NCBI RefSeq assembly: GCF_014596525.1
Contig: NZ_MSJP01000112.1
Coordinates: 1-39,302 of the forward strand
Source of the DNA: Streptomyces sp. CBMA291
Lineage (GTDB): Bacteria; Actinomycetota; Actinomycetes; Streptomycetales; Streptomycetaceae
Direction of reading: 5' to 3'
Length of the DNA: 39,302 bases
The translations under genes were made by a program, and so were the position numbers. The notes beneath the pieces were generated by a model, which saw nothing but the letters and a program-made list of their open reading frames with translations, was not told the origin of the DNA and made no database searches. Positions within the stretch are counted from its first letter, which is position 1. Each line of letters opens with the position of its first letter. Of the stretch, positions 8,667 through 19,541 are shown piece by piece.

Positions 8667-10635
8667 CTCCCGGGAGGGGCACGTGGGACGCGGGGCACGG
8701 GCGCAGAAAGCACGAGCGGAGGCCGTACGGGCACGGGAAGTGCGGACGCGGGGAGCGGAGGCGTACGGACGGCCGGCGCGGGCGTACGACCGGCCTGCGC
8801 GGGCGTACGGGACCCGGGCGCGGGTGGCGGTGCTCCTCGCGTGCGGCGGGCTGCTGGCGAGCGGCTGCGCGACGATGCCCGACAGCGGCGAGGTCCAGCC
8901 GGTTAAGGGCTCGGGCCAGGGCGACTCACAGGTCCGGGTCTACGCCGTGGCACCCCGTGAGAACGCGGACCCCGACGAGATCGTCGACGGCTTCCTCGAA
9001 GCCATGACCAGCGACGACCCCGGTTTCTCCACCGCCCGCAAGTACCTCACGAAGAAGGCGGCGGCGAGCTGGAAGCCGGAGCAGAGCATCACCGTGCTCA
9101 CCACCGCGCCCAACCGCGACCAGGTCGACCGCAACGCCGACCCCGACGACCGGGGCAAGGCCTACCCGCTCTCCGGCCGCAAGATCGCGACCGTGGACGC
9201 CCGGCACGCGTACCAGCCCAACAGCCCGGTCGACTACCAGCAGGCGATCCACGTCGTCCAGCAGCCCGTCGCCAACGGCAAGGGCCGGGAGTGGCGCATC
9301 GACAGCCTGCCGCCCGGTCTGGTGCTCGGCGAGGCCGACTTCCTGCGCAACTACCGGTCGGTCAACAAGTACTACTTCGCCTCCCGGGAGGACTGGGTCG
9401 TCGCCGACCCCGTCTACATCCGGCAGCGCCAGGACCCCGTCACCCGGATGGACCCGGTGACCCAGACGGTCAAGGCGCTCCTCGAAGGCCCCACCAACTG
9501 GCTGAAACCGGCCGTCGACTCCAGTTTCCCGTCCGGTACGGAGCTGGGGAAGGGCGTCACGACCCTGACGACCGACGAGCAGTCCACGCTCAAGGTGCCG
9601 CTCAACGACAAGGCCGACGGGGTCGGCGGCGTGGTGTGCCGCCGGATGGCCACACAGCTCCTCTTCACGCTGGGGGACCTGACCTCCGTCCGCGTCGAGC
9701 AGGTGGAGCTGCTGGGCTCGGCCGGACAGTCGCTCTGCCGCCTCGGCAAGGGACAGGCGGCCGAGTTCGCCGCCGTCCGCCCCGCCGACCGGGACGAGCG
9801 GCCGTACTTCGTCGACGAGCACGGCAAGCTGATGATGCTGATCTTCGGGGAGAAGGTCGCGGACACGGCCGCCGAGGTGTCGGGCCCGCTCGGCGAGGAC
9901 ACCGCGAACCTCCAGTCGATCGCCGTGGACCGAGGCGAGACCCGGGCCGCCGGAGTCGGGCGGAACGGCCGTGACCTGTACGTCTCCTCCATCACCAACG
10001 ACGAGGAGATGCCCCCGCCGACCCTCTCCAGCAAGGGCGTCAAGCCGGAGGAGCGGCTCTCCGCGCCCAGCTGGGACGGCCGGGGCGACCTGTGGATCGC
10101 CGACCGCGACCTCGCCGCGCCACGGCTGTGGATGGTGCCCGGCGGCACCGGCACGCCGCTCAAGGTCAACGCGCCCTGGCTGGCGCGCGATGTCAGGATC
10201 GACGCCCTCAAGGTCTCCGCCGACGGCGTGCGGATCGCGCTCGCCGTCACCCAGAACGGCCATACGACCTTGCAGATCGGCCGGGTCCAGCGGGAGACCA
10301 CGGACGACGAACCGGTCGTCTCCGTCCTCGACCTCCAGCCTGCCGCGCCCCGGATGGAATCGGTCACCGCCGTCTCCTGGGCCGGACCGAGCCGGCTCGT
10401 CGTGGTCGGCAAGGAAGCCGGTGGCGTCCAGCAGATCCGCTACCTCCAGACGGACGGCTCGACCTCGCCGACCTCGGTGCTCCCCGGTCTGAACGCCGTG
10501 AAGTCGGTGGCCGCCCCGCACAGCGACGACGAACCGCTGGTGGCGTACTCCGGCGACGGCATCGTCCGCCTCACCCCCGGCACCAACTGGCAGTCGGTGG
10601 TCAGGCTGGGCAGATCGCCGGTCTACCCGGGATAG
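8656..10635 (+). CDS. lpqB: Lipoprotein LpqB, accessory to MtrAB
   Basis: 659 aa from GTG 8656, which overlaps the end of mtrB by 11 bp and has a GGGAGG upstream. GTG 8683, also preceded by a purine-rich GGGAGGGG, is an alternative. The lipobox LLASGC puts the lipidated Cys at residue 71. The segment before the hydrophobic core is unusually long and contains three tandem 7-residue AY[G/D]xxAR repeats. The mature part has the LpqB N-terminal region, a GerMN-like domain (about 270-370) and a C-terminal beta-propeller. LpqB tunes MtrB activity at the outer membrane face. The order mtrA-mtrB-lpqB is the conserved actinobacterial operon. Confidence 0.93.
   Translation: MGADSREGHVGRGARAQKARAEAVRAREVRTRGAEAYGRPARAYDRPARAYGTRARVAVLLACGGLLASGCATMPDSGEVQPVKGSGQGDSQVRVYAVAPRENADPDEIVDGFLEAMTSDDPGFSTARKYLTKKAAASWKPEQSITVLTTAPNRDQVDRNADPDDRGKAYPLSGRKIATVDARHAYQPNSPVDYQQAIHVVQQPVANGKGREWRIDSLPPGLVLGEADFLRNYRSVNKYYFASREDWVVADPVYIRQRQDPVTRMDPVTQTVKALLEGPTNWLKPAVDSSFPSGTELGKGVTTLTTDEQSTLKVPLNDKADGVGGVVCRRMATQLLFTLGDLTSVRVEQVELLGSAGQSLCRLGKGQAAEFAAVRPADRDERPYFVDEHGKLMMLIFGEKVADTAAEVSGPLGEDTANLQSIAVDRGETRAAGVGRNGRDLYVSSITNDEEMPPPTLSSKGVKPEERLSAPSWDGRGDLWIADRDLAAPRLWMVPGGTGTPLKVNAPWLARDVRIDALKVSADGVRIALAVTQNGHTTLQIGRVQRETTDDEPVVSVLDLQPAAPRMESVTAVSWAGPSRLVVVGKEAGGVQQIRYLQTDGSTSPTSVLPGLNAVKSVAAPHSDDEPLVAYSGDGIVRLTPGTNWQSVVRLGRSPVYPG
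8761..8823 (+). repeat. Three tandem 21-bp repeats inside lpqB
   Basis: Three back-to-back 21-mers, each starting GCGTACG and ending GCGCGG, encode AYGRPAR, AYDRPAR and AYGTRAR. They lie in the segment before the signal peptide core of LpqB and keep the frame. Confidence 0.85.
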
Positions 10636-10680
10636 GACGGGCGGCTCGCACGGCGTCCGCCCGGGACGAGGCTCGCGCCC

Positions 10681-10799
10681 GCCCGGACCGCTTCCGGACG
10701 CCCGCCCGGACCGGCGTGCCCGCGAGCCGGCCCGGACCGCCTCCGGACACCCGATCGGACCACTCCCGCGCGCCCGCCCGGACGCCTTCCGCCTGCCCG
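10681..10799. repeat. Three dispersed 24-bp GC-rich repeats after lpqB
   Basis: Related 24-mers starting GCCCGGAC lie at 10681-10704, 10730-10753 and 10776-10799, with start-to-start spacings of 49 and 46 bp. The first two are nearly identical. They fill the gap between lpqB and the comF-like gene; no coding role is apparent. Confidence 0.6.
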
Positions 10800-10924
10800 T
10801 TCGTCGTTCACCTGACAAACACACCCTCGCACCTGACGTACTTCGGCGGCTTCGTCGGACCACGGCGGGGCGGGGGTTTTCCACAGGGGTGGTACGGGAC
10901 GTCCGGAAGGCGCAGAGTGGGGTC

Positions 10925-11728
10925 ATGCGGGGGTGGTGGCACGAGATCGCCGGGCTGGTGCTGCCGGTCGTCTGCGCGGGCTGCGGCCTGCCCGGGACGG
11001 GGCTGTGCGCGGAGTGCGCGGAGGCGCTGACCGAGGAGGGGCCGTGCCGGGTCTGGCCCGCGCCTGAGCCCGCAGGGCTGCCCCCGGTGCACGCCGCCGC
11101 GCCCTACGCCGGGGCCGTAAGGGAACTGCTCCTCGCCCACAAGGAACGCGGCGCGCTCGCCCTCGCGGGACCGCTGGGCGAGGCCCTCGCCGGGGCCGTG
11201 ACGGCCGCCGGAGGGGCCCTGGACGGGCCGGGACCGCGTCCGCTGCTCCTCGTACCGGTGCCGTCCTCGCGGCGCTCCGTACGGGCGCGTGGGCACGATC
11301 CGACGCGGCGGATCGCGCTCGCCGCAGCCGCGCGGCTGCGAGCGGCGGGGAGGCCCGCCCGGGTGGTGCCGGTGCTGCGGCAGCGTCGGCGGGTGGCGGA
11401 CCAGGCGGGGCTCGGCGCGCGCGAGCGGCTGGCCAACCTCGCCGGGGCCCTGGAGGTCGTCCCGGGCGGCGGGCGGCTCCTGGCGGCCGGAAAGGTGGTC
11501 CTCGTGGACGATCTGATGACCACGGGGGCGACCCTGGCGGAGGCGGCCCGCGCTATCGGAGCCGTACATCTTCCGTTCATCCGGGGAATGGGGAAGGGGC
11601 GCGCGGACGGTTTTGCGCAGCACGGAATCGAACAGCGGGTTGCGGCCGTAATCGCATCCTCTCCCGCTTCGTTCGAAATAAACCGGAACTCTCCGGGAAC
11701 TTGGATCGTTGCAGGTGGTGAGAGGTGA
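10925..11728 (+). CDS. ComF-family phosphoribosyltransferase-like protein
   Basis: 267 aa from ATG 10925. An N-terminal zinc-finger-like CAGC...CAEC (C17, C20, C28, C31) is followed by a type I phosphoribosyltransferase fold. The PRPP-binding loop is VVLVDDLMTTGAT (191-203), and the upstream PVPSSRRSVRARGHD motif is typical of the family. ComF proteins are required for DNA uptake in naturally competent bacteria. Streptomycetes are not known to be competent, so here the role is open; nucleotide salvage or single-stranded DNA handling are possibilities. It sits between lpqB and hpf, as its homologue does in mycobacteria. Promoter and RBS are weak; translation may start further upstream. Confidence 0.85.
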   Translation: MRGWWHEIAGLVLPVVCAGCGLPGTGLCAECAEALTEEGPCRVWPAPEPAGLPPVHAAAPYAGAVRELLLAHKERGALALAGPLGEALAGAVTAAGGALDGPGPRPLLLVPVPSSRRSVRARGHDPTRRIALAAAARLRAAGRPARVVPVLRQRRRVADQAGLGARERLANLAGALEVVPGGGRLLAAGKVVLVDDLMTTGATLAEAARAIGAVHLPFIRGMGKGRADGFAQHGIEQRVAAVIASSPASFEINRNSPGTWIVAGGER

Positions 11729-11734
11729 AAGTGC

Positions 11735-11796
11735 CCGAACGGAGCTATGTTTCGGTACCGGGTGCCGACACCCGTCCGAAGGGGCTATGTTCGGTT
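11735..11796 (+). promoter_or_regulatory. Direct-repeat element upstream of hpf
   Basis: Two similar stretches, CCGAACGGAGCTATGTTTCGG near 11735-11754 and CCGAAGGGGCTATGTTCGG near 11776-11794, share the core GCTATGTT..CGG and are 41 bp apart. They begin a few bases after the comF-like stop. They could be tandem promoter elements (TATGTT as a -10) or sites for an activator of hpf. A small GNRA hairpin (ATGGC-GAAA-GCCAT, 11804-11817) follows in the probable leader. Confidence 0.4.
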
Positions 11797-12023
11797 GTGA
11801 GGAATGGCGAAAGCCATCACTCGCCGAAAACATGGTTGCGCCTGTGGGACAGGAGTTCAGAGCGAATTAACCTCGGGTCGACGGGGCGGGGATCTTGTCG
11901 ACTGGGGAGGAGGAGGTGAAAGCGCCGAGTCCGAAGCTCCGGCAGACAACCGGAGCACTGGTGCAAAGGGAGATGCCCGGCGGTCAAGGAGCCGGTCCGG
12001 GCGATCCGGGAACGGAGTTCTGC

Positions 12024-12704
12024 GTGGACATCGTCGTCAAGGGCCGCAAGACCGAGGTGCCCGAGCGGTTCCGCAAGCACGTGGCCGAGAAGCTGAAGCT
12101 GGAGAAGATCCAGAAGCTCGACGGCAAGGTGATCAGCCTCGACGTCGAGGTGTCCAAGGAGCTGAACCCGCGGCAGGCCGACAGGTCGGACCGCGTCGAG
12201 ATCACCCTCCACTCCCGAGGCCCGGTGATCCGGGCGGAAGCCGCGGCAGGCGACGCGTACGCGGCGCTCGACCTGGCCAGCGACAAGCTGGAGGCGCGAC
12301 TGCGGAAGCAGCACGACAAGCGCTACACCCGCCGCGGGAACGGCAGGCTGTCGGCGGCGGAGGTCGGGGACGTGGTGCCCGGCGCCGCCCAGCTCAACGG
12401 TGACGGGCAGCTGGTCGCCGACGAGACCGACCAGGTGCCCACCACGATGATGGGCTCGATCGAGGTCCAGGGCGAAGGCCCGCTCGTGGTCCGCGAGAAG
12501 ACCCACCGGGCCGCGCCGATGGGGCTCGACCAGGCGCTCTACGAGATGGAGCTGGTCGGGCACGACTTCTACCTCTTCGTGGACGCCGAGACCAAGCAGC
12601 CGAGTGTCGTCTACCGGCGGCACGCCTACGACTACGGCGTCATCCATCTGGAGAGCGATCCGCTCGCCGAGGGCGGCGGCGCCGGTGGTGCGCTCGGCGG
12701 CTGA
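12024..12704 (+). CDS. hpf: Ribosome hibernation promoting factor, long form
   Basis: 226 aa from GTG 12024, with an ACGGAG six bases upstream; the protein then begins with the family's MDIVVKGRKTEVPERF-type N-terminus. The N-terminal domain (about 1-105) is the HPF/YfiA ribosome-binding fold. After a linker, the C-terminal dimerisation domain (about 165-220) contains EMELVGHDFYLFVD and ends near YGVIHLE. Long HPF dimerises 70S ribosomes into inactive 100S particles during stationary phase or stress. The same frame extends upstream to 11895, but those codons lie in the leader. The ~295-bp leader suggests independent regulation. Confidence 0.93.
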   Translation: MDIVVKGRKTEVPERFRKHVAEKLKLEKIQKLDGKVISLDVEVSKELNPRQADRSDRVEITLHSRGPVIRAEAAAGDAYAALDLASDKLEARLRKQHDKRYTRRGNGRLSAAEVGDVVPGAAQLNGDGQLVADETDQVPTTMMGSIEVQGEGPLVVREKTHRAAPMGLDQALYEMELVGHDFYLFVDAETKQPSVVYRRHAYDYGVIHLESDPLAEGGGAGGALGG

Positions 12705-12743
12705 CCGGCCCCCCCCCACCATTCGGACTGGTGTTCAGCAAGG

Positions 12744-12777
12744 TGCCCCCGGAGCGCTTCCCGCGCCGCCGGGGGCA
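12744..12777 (+). terminator. Probable intrinsic terminator of hpf
   Basis: A 9-bp stem, TGCCCCCGG (12744-12752) pairing with CCGGGGGCA (12769-12777), lies 40 nt after the hpf stop. The 16-nt loop is long, and no clear U-tract follows, as is usual in streptomycetes. Confidence 0.6.
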
Positions 12778-12910
12778 TCCCCGTGCGCGCACGGACACGC
12801 CGTGACCGCCGGGGCATGGAATCATGCTCGTGCACGCCAACCGGTGCTTCCAGAGGACCGGTTGGAGGACCGGAAACGAATTCAGGCCACGGCCTTCAGG
12901 GGGAGGAACG

Positions 12911-13663
12911 ATGGCGGACAGCTTCGGGCCGGTGTTCGGCGGACGCGAGCGCGGTGGCGCGGTCCCGGAGGGATCGGATTCGGACAGCGACGCCTTCCGC
13001 AAGGAACCGATCAGGGTCCTCGTCGTGGACGATCACGCCCTTTTCCGGCGGGGTCTGGAGATCGTCCTCGCCCAGGAAGAGGACATCCAGGTCGTGGGCG
13101 AGGCGGGCGACGGGGCCGAAGCCGTCGACAAGGCGGCCGATCTGCTGCCCGACATCGTTCTGATGGACGTACGGATGCCCCGGCGCGGCGGCATCGAGGC
13201 GTGCACCTCCATCAAGGAGGTGGCCCCCAGCGCGAAGATCATCATGCTGACCATCAGCGACGAGGAAGCCGACCTCTACGACGCCATCAAGGCGGGGGCC
13301 ACCGGCTACCTCCTCAAGGAGATCTCCACCGACGAGGTCGCCACCGCGATCCGCGCGGTCGCGGACGGGCAGTCGCAGATCAGCCCCTCGATGGCGTCGA
13401 AGCTGCTCACCGAGTTCAAGTCGATGATCCAGCGCACCGACGAGCGCAGGCTGGTCCCCGCGCCCCGGCTCACCGACCGCGAGCTGGAGGTCCTCAAGCT
13501 CGTCGCGACCGGGATGAACAACCGGGACATCGCCAAGGAGCTGTTCATCTCGGAGAACACGGTGAAGAACCACGTCCGCAACATCCTGGAGAAGCTCCAG
13601 CTGCACTCCCGGATGGAGGCCGTGGTCTACGCGATGCGGGAGAAGATCCTGGAGATCCGCTAG
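12911..13663 (+). CDS. Orphan NarL/FixJ-family response regulator
   Basis: 250 aa from ATG 12911, with GGGAGG six bases upstream. Residues 1-32 are a disordered acidic N-extension. The receiver domain (about 34-150) has D40/D41, phosphoacceptor D86 (IVLMDVRMP) and K136 (YLLKE). The LuxR-type helix-turn-helix at the C-terminus (about 186-245) has LTDRELEVLKLVATG and NNRDIAKELFISENTVKNHV-like elements. No histidine kinase gene is adjacent, so its partner is elsewhere or phosphorylation is not required. It sits between hpf and the glycosylase gene, with its own upstream spacing and a strong terminator. Confidence 0.9.
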   Translation: MADSFGPVFGGRERGGAVPEGSDSDSDAFRKEPIRVLVVDDHALFRRGLEIVLAQEEDIQVVGEAGDGAEAVDKAADLLPDIVLMDVRMPRRGGIEACTSIKEVAPSAKIIMLTISDEEADLYDAIKAGATGYLLKEISTDEVATAIRAVADGQSQISPSMASKLLTEFKSMIQRTDERRLVPAPRLTDRELEVLKLVATGMNNRDIAKELFISENTVKNHVRNILEKLQLHSRMEAVVYAMREKILEIR

Positions 13664-13670
13664 GACCGGA

Positions 13671-13702
13671 GCCGGGCCCTGGCGCCGGAGCCAGGGCCCG
13701 GC
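13671..13702 (+). terminator. Intrinsic terminator of the response regulator gene
   Basis: A perfect 13-bp stem, GCCGGGCCCTGGC (13671-13683) and GCCAGGGCCCGGC (13690-13702), with a 6-nt loop starts 8 nt after the stop codon. Shorter outer pairing (ACCGG...CCGGT) extends it. Confidence 0.85.
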
Positions 13703-13737
13703 ACCGGTCCTAGCCCGCCCGTCGAAAGCCCGCCCGT

Positions 13738-13767
13738 CGGGAGGGCCCCGCGAAAGGGCCCCTCCCG
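13738..13767 (-). terminator. Intrinsic terminator of the AlkX-like gene
   Basis: Arms CGGGAGGG (13738-13745) and CCCTCCCG (13760-13767), with further inner C/G pairing after one mismatch, lie 14 nt beyond the stop of the convergent minus-strand gene. Together with the hairpin at 13671 it insulates two converging transcripts. Confidence 0.7.
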
Positions 13768-13781
13768 AAGCGCCTCCGGGC

Positions 13782-14951
13782 TCACCCGAGGGCGCCGACC
13801 AGCTCCGGTACGAGCCGGGGGTGGTTCACCCGCTCCGGGACCACCGAGACCGCGTCGCAGCCCACCCAGTCGGCCGCCTCGCGCAGTGCCCGCGCCACCG
13901 CGGGCACGGCCTTCGGCCCGTCGAGCGTCACCTGCCGGGCGACGAGCGTCCGCCCCTCCCGCGCCGGATCCACCCGGCCCACGAGCCGGCCCCCGGCGAG
14001 GACCGGCATGGCGAAGTAGCCGTGCACCCGCTTCTGCTTCGGCACGTACGCCTCAAGGCGATGGGTGAAGCCGAAGATCCGCTCCGTGCGGGCCCGCTCC
14101 CAGATCAGCGAGTCGAACGGCGAGAGCAGCGTCGTACGGTGCCGTCCGCGCGGCTCCGAGGCCAGTGCCGCCGGGTCCGCCCAGGCGGGCTTGGCCCAGC
14201 CCGCCACCGTCACCGGCACCAGCCCCGCCGCCTCCACCACCGCGTCGAACTGCTCGCCCCTGAGCCGGTGGTAGTCGGCGATGTCCGCGCGCGTGCCCAC
14301 GCCCAGCGCCTCGCCCGCCTGCCGCACCAGGCGCCGTACGCACTCGGCGTCGTCCAGGTCGTCGTGGAGCAGCGCCTGCGGGATCGCCCGCTCCGCCAGG
14401 TCGTACACCCGCTTCCAGCCGCGCCGCTCGACCACGACCACCTCGCCGTACATCAGCGCCCGCTCGACGGCGATCTTGGCGTCCGACCAGTCCCACCACT
14501 CGCCCTTGTTCTTCGCGCCGCCCAGCTCGGTCGCCGTCCGGGGCCCCTCGTCCCGCAGCTGGTCGATCACCTTCGCGTACGTCCCCGGCGCCAGTTCGTG
14601 GTGCCACTGCGGGCGGGCGCGGTAGGCGCGGCGGCGGAAGGCGAAATGCGGCCACTCCTCGACGGGCAGCACGCAGGCGGCGTGCGACCAGTACTCGAAG
14701 GCGTGCGTGCCGCTCCAGTAGGCCTCCTCGACGGGGGTCCGGCCGACCGCGCCCAGGCGCGCGTACGGGATCAGCTCGTGCGAGCGGGCGAGGACGGAGA
14801 TCGTGTCGAGCTGGACCTGGCCGAGCGCGCGCAGCACCCCGCGCACCCCCGCGCGACGGTCGGGCGTCCCCAGGAAGCCCTGGGCGCGCAGGGCGATCCG
14901 GCGTGCTTCGTCGGCGGACAGTTCGGCGGCGGGGCGCGGAGCGGTCGTCAT
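13782..14951 (-). CDS. AlkX/YcaQ-type DNA glycosylase homologue (HTH_42, winged-helix)
   Basis: 389 aa from ATG 14951; an upstream GTG at 14981 would add 10 residues. The protein belongs to the winged helix DNA-binding superfamily that includes AlkZ and YcaQ/AlkX. The expected catalytic-type motif is visible near the N-terminus as Q47-L48-D49 within GQVQLDTIS, which fits the Q-hydrophobic-D form of AlkX. HELIPYARLG and the later SPFDSLIWERARTERIFGF stretch are also typical. AlkZ excises interstrand crosslinks and alkylated bases; AlkX enzymes are broader base excision enzymes. There is no toxin-biosynthesis cluster next to it, so housekeeping repair is the likeliest role. Confidence 0.82.
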   Translation of the reverse strand: MTTAPRPAAELSADEARRIALRAQGFLGTPDRRAGVRGVLRALGQVQLDTISVLARSHELIPYARLGAVGRTPVEEAYWSGTHAFEYWSHAACVLPVEEWPHFAFRRRAYRARPQWHHELAPGTYAKVIDQLRDEGPRTATELGGAKNKGEWWDWSDAKIAVERALMYGEVVVVERRGWKRVYDLAERAIPQALLHDDLDDAECVRRLVRQAGEALGVGTRADIADYHRLRGEQFDAVVEAAGLVPVTVAGWAKPAWADPAALASEPRGRHRTTLLSPFDSLIWERARTERIFGFTHRLEAYVPKQKRVHGYFAMPVLAGGRLVGRVDPAREGRTLVARQVTLDGPKAVPAVARALREAADWVGCDAVSVVPERVNHPRLVPELVGALG

Positions 14952-15045
14952 GGACCGCACCCTAGGCCCCGCCACCGACAACGGGCCGCCGTCCGGGGGC
15001 TGTCCGGGGTTCCGCGGGCCGTCGGGGGTTCCGCCGGGGCGCCGT

Positions 15046-15642
15046 TCAGGGCCGCTCGGGCGCCGGAAGGTAGGGCAGGGGGCTGGGCAGACCGAAGTCG
15101 GAGGGGAGGAGCGCGGCGACCCAGCAGTCCCGGAGCGTGCCCTTGTTGACGAGCCCGGCCCGCTGGACGCCCTCGACGACGAAGCCGACCCGCTCGGCCA
15201 CCGCGCGCGAGGGCGCGTTGCCGACCTCGGCCCGCCACACCAGCCGGACGCAGCCGAGCTGGGTGAAGGCCCAGTGGGCGAGCGCGCGGACGATCTCTGT
15301 CATGTAGCCGTTGCCCCGGTGCTCGGCGGCCAGCCAGTAGCCGACCTCCCAGACGCCCTCGCCCCGGCCGCTCAGGCTGGCGGCGGCCAGCAGGGGGCCG
15401 CCCGCCAGCGGTTCCACCGCGAAGGCGTACTCGGTGTCGTCGCGCCAGCCGTCGGGGACGAGCCGCTGGAGGAACAGCTCGGCGTCCTGCCGGGTGTACG
15501 GGTCGGGGACGGTCGTCCAGCGCCGGATGTCCGGGTCCTGGCAGAGGGCGTGCACCGCGTCCGTGTCGTCGGGGCCGTCGGCGGCCCCGACGACGAAGTT
15601 CCGCAGCCGCAGACGGTCGGTGGTGAGGGTGATGGGATCCAT
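15046..15642 (-). CDS. GNAT-family N-acetyltransferase (RimJ/RimL-like)
   Basis: 198 aa from ATG 15642. It starts with the DPITLTTDRLRLRNF strand-helix typical of RimJ/RimL-type GNATs. The acetyl-CoA-binding loop is seen as VGYWLAAEHRGNGYMTEIVRAL (short parts conserved; Q/R-x-x-G-x-G/A form as RGNGY). The C-terminal NAPSRAVAERVGFVVEG motif is also typical. Substrate is unknown; such enzymes acetylate ribosomal protein N-termini, amino acids or small amines. The RBS is weak, and a start at 15681 is possible but would add a Pro/His-rich segment. It is divergent from secA. Confidence 0.85.
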   Translation of the reverse strand: MDPITLTTDRLRLRNFVVGAADGPDDTDAVHALCQDPDIRRWTTVPDPYTRQDAELFLQRLVPDGWRDDTEYAFAVEPLAGGPLLAAASLSGRGEGVWEVGYWLAAEHRGNGYMTEIVRALAHWAFTQLGCVRLVWRAEVGNAPSRAVAERVGFVVEGVQRAGLVNKGTLRDCWVAALLPSDFGLPSPLPYLPAPERP

Positions 15643-15784
15643 GCCGGGATTGTGGTGAGGCGGGCGAGCGGAAGCGAACACTTTTCGGGCGGGGCGGCAC
15701 CTTCCGCCCCCCTCGTGCGTTCTCTTTCCGGGCGCACGTACGGCTGCGGCACTGTGGGCCTCCCTCCGCGAGGGCGGTCTCGCT

Positions 15785-15812
15785 TACGATGGCCGTTGCG
15801 GTGGGGACCACC
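15785..15812 (+). promoter_or_regulatory. Candidate secA promoter -10 and leader hairpin
   Basis: A TACGAT hexamer at 15785-15790 fits a vegetative -10. It is followed by a small hairpin, GGTGG-GGA-CCACC (15800-15812), in the presumed leader. No good -35 is seen, so this is a weak call. Confidence 0.35.
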
Positions 15813-15881
15813 TGCCGTGCCCGCGCTCGCGTCCATGACAAGACCCAGTGCCAGGCCCGACCGGCAAGGAGACCAGCCTCA

Positions 15882-18686
<2,805 letters not shown>

Positions 18687-18700
18687 GGTCCTGAACCTCT

Positions 18701-18743
18701 GACGGAGGGGTCGGTCGCCCGGTGGGCGGCCGACCCCTCCGTC
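18701..18743. terminator. Bidirectional terminator between secA and the Rv3235-like gene
   Basis: Arms 18701-18720 and 18724-18743 pair at 19 of 20 positions around a 3-nt loop. The hairpin starts 14 nt after the secA stop. Its right arm contains part of the TGA of the convergent gene, so it can serve both transcripts. Confidence 0.9.
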
Positions 18744-19521
18744 ATGGGAGGAGTCCGTCCAGTTCCACGGCGGCGCAGCGCCAGCGCAGGTCCTCACCGC
18801 GTTCGAGCCGGAAGGCCATGGCCCGGACGCGCGGTCCGGTCGCGATCGTCGCGAAGGCTTCGAGAACCGTCCGCCCGTCGTCCGGCTGGGCCGAACAGCG
18901 CCGCACCACCGGCCGGGGCCCGAGCGAGCGCAGGGGGGTCTCCGGCGCGATCCGGACAAGCTGCTCGTACGCCTCCCCGATGGTGTGCCCGAGCATCCAG
19001 TGCACCGGCCGCTCCCCGCTGAGCACCGCGAGCAGCCGCTCGGCGAAGAGCGTGTGCGGGGCGAGGGTGCGGGGGCGGTCGGGCGCCTCGGGCCGGGCGG
19101 AGGCGCGGGGCCGGGGCACGGTCGTCCGAGGACGGGTCCCCGCCGGTCCCTGCGGACGGGCGCCCGCCGCGCCCCGTGGGCCGGTGCCGGAGGCGCCCTG
19201 AGACCGGCGCGGCCTGCTGCCGGGGACGGCTGTGGTCGTGGCGGTGGCGGTGGCGGTGCCGGTGCCGGTGCCGGTGGCGGGGGCGGGGGCGGGGGCGGTC
19301 TGAGCCTGGAGCCGGGTGGGTGCGGGCGTGGTCTGGGTCGGGACCCGGGTGGGCGTGGGCGTGGTCCGAATCGGGGCCCGGGGCCGCGCCGGTGCGGACG
19401 GGTGCCCGGTGGAGACGGGTGCGGTCGAGCGGTCGGGGTGCGCGGTCGAGCGGTCGGCGGGCGCGCCCGGGTGGGTGTCGGGCGCAGGTGTCGGGCGGGT
19501 CGTGGTGAGCGTGCCGGTCAT
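18742..19521 (-). CDS. Rv3235-family protein with low-complexity N-terminus
   Basis: 259 aa from ATG 19521. Residues 1 to about 150 are a Pro/Thr/Ala/Arg-rich low-complexity stretch, including TGTGTGTATATAT dipeptide runs. The conserved domain is the C-terminal ~105 residues (LFAERLLAVLSGERPVHWMLGHTIGEAYEQL ... LRWRCAAVELDGLLP in short matches). This resembles the Rv3235 family, whose mycobacterial member lies close to secA1, so the neighbourhood is conserved. Function is unknown; no signal peptide or catalytic motif is seen. The true start could be inside the low-complexity part. A 26-bp palindrome lies 20 bp upstream. Confidence 0.78.
   Translation of the reverse strand: MTGTLTTTRPTPAPDTHPGAPADRSTAHPDRSTAPVSTGHPSAPARPRAPIRTTPTPTRVPTQTTPAPTRLQAQTAPAPAPATGTGTGTATATATTTAVPGSRPRRSQGASGTGPRGAAGARPQGPAGTRPRTTVPRPRASARPEAPDRPRTLAPHTLFAERLLAVLSGERPVHWMLGHTIGEAYEQLVRIAPETPLRSLGPRPVVRRCSAQPDDGRTVLEAFATIATGPRVRAMAFRLERGEDLRWRCAAVELDGLLP
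19239..19298. repeat. GGTGGC/GGTGCC-type microsatellite in the Rv3235-like gene
   Basis: About ten hexamer units (GGCGGT, then GCCGGT, then GGGGGC variants) run through this 60-bp stretch and encode the alternating Thr-Gly, Thr-Ala and Pro-Ala dipeptides. The 6-bp period means gain or loss of units keeps the reading frame. Confidence 0.7.
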
Positions 19522-19541
19522 GAGGGCCCCCGTGTCGTTGT

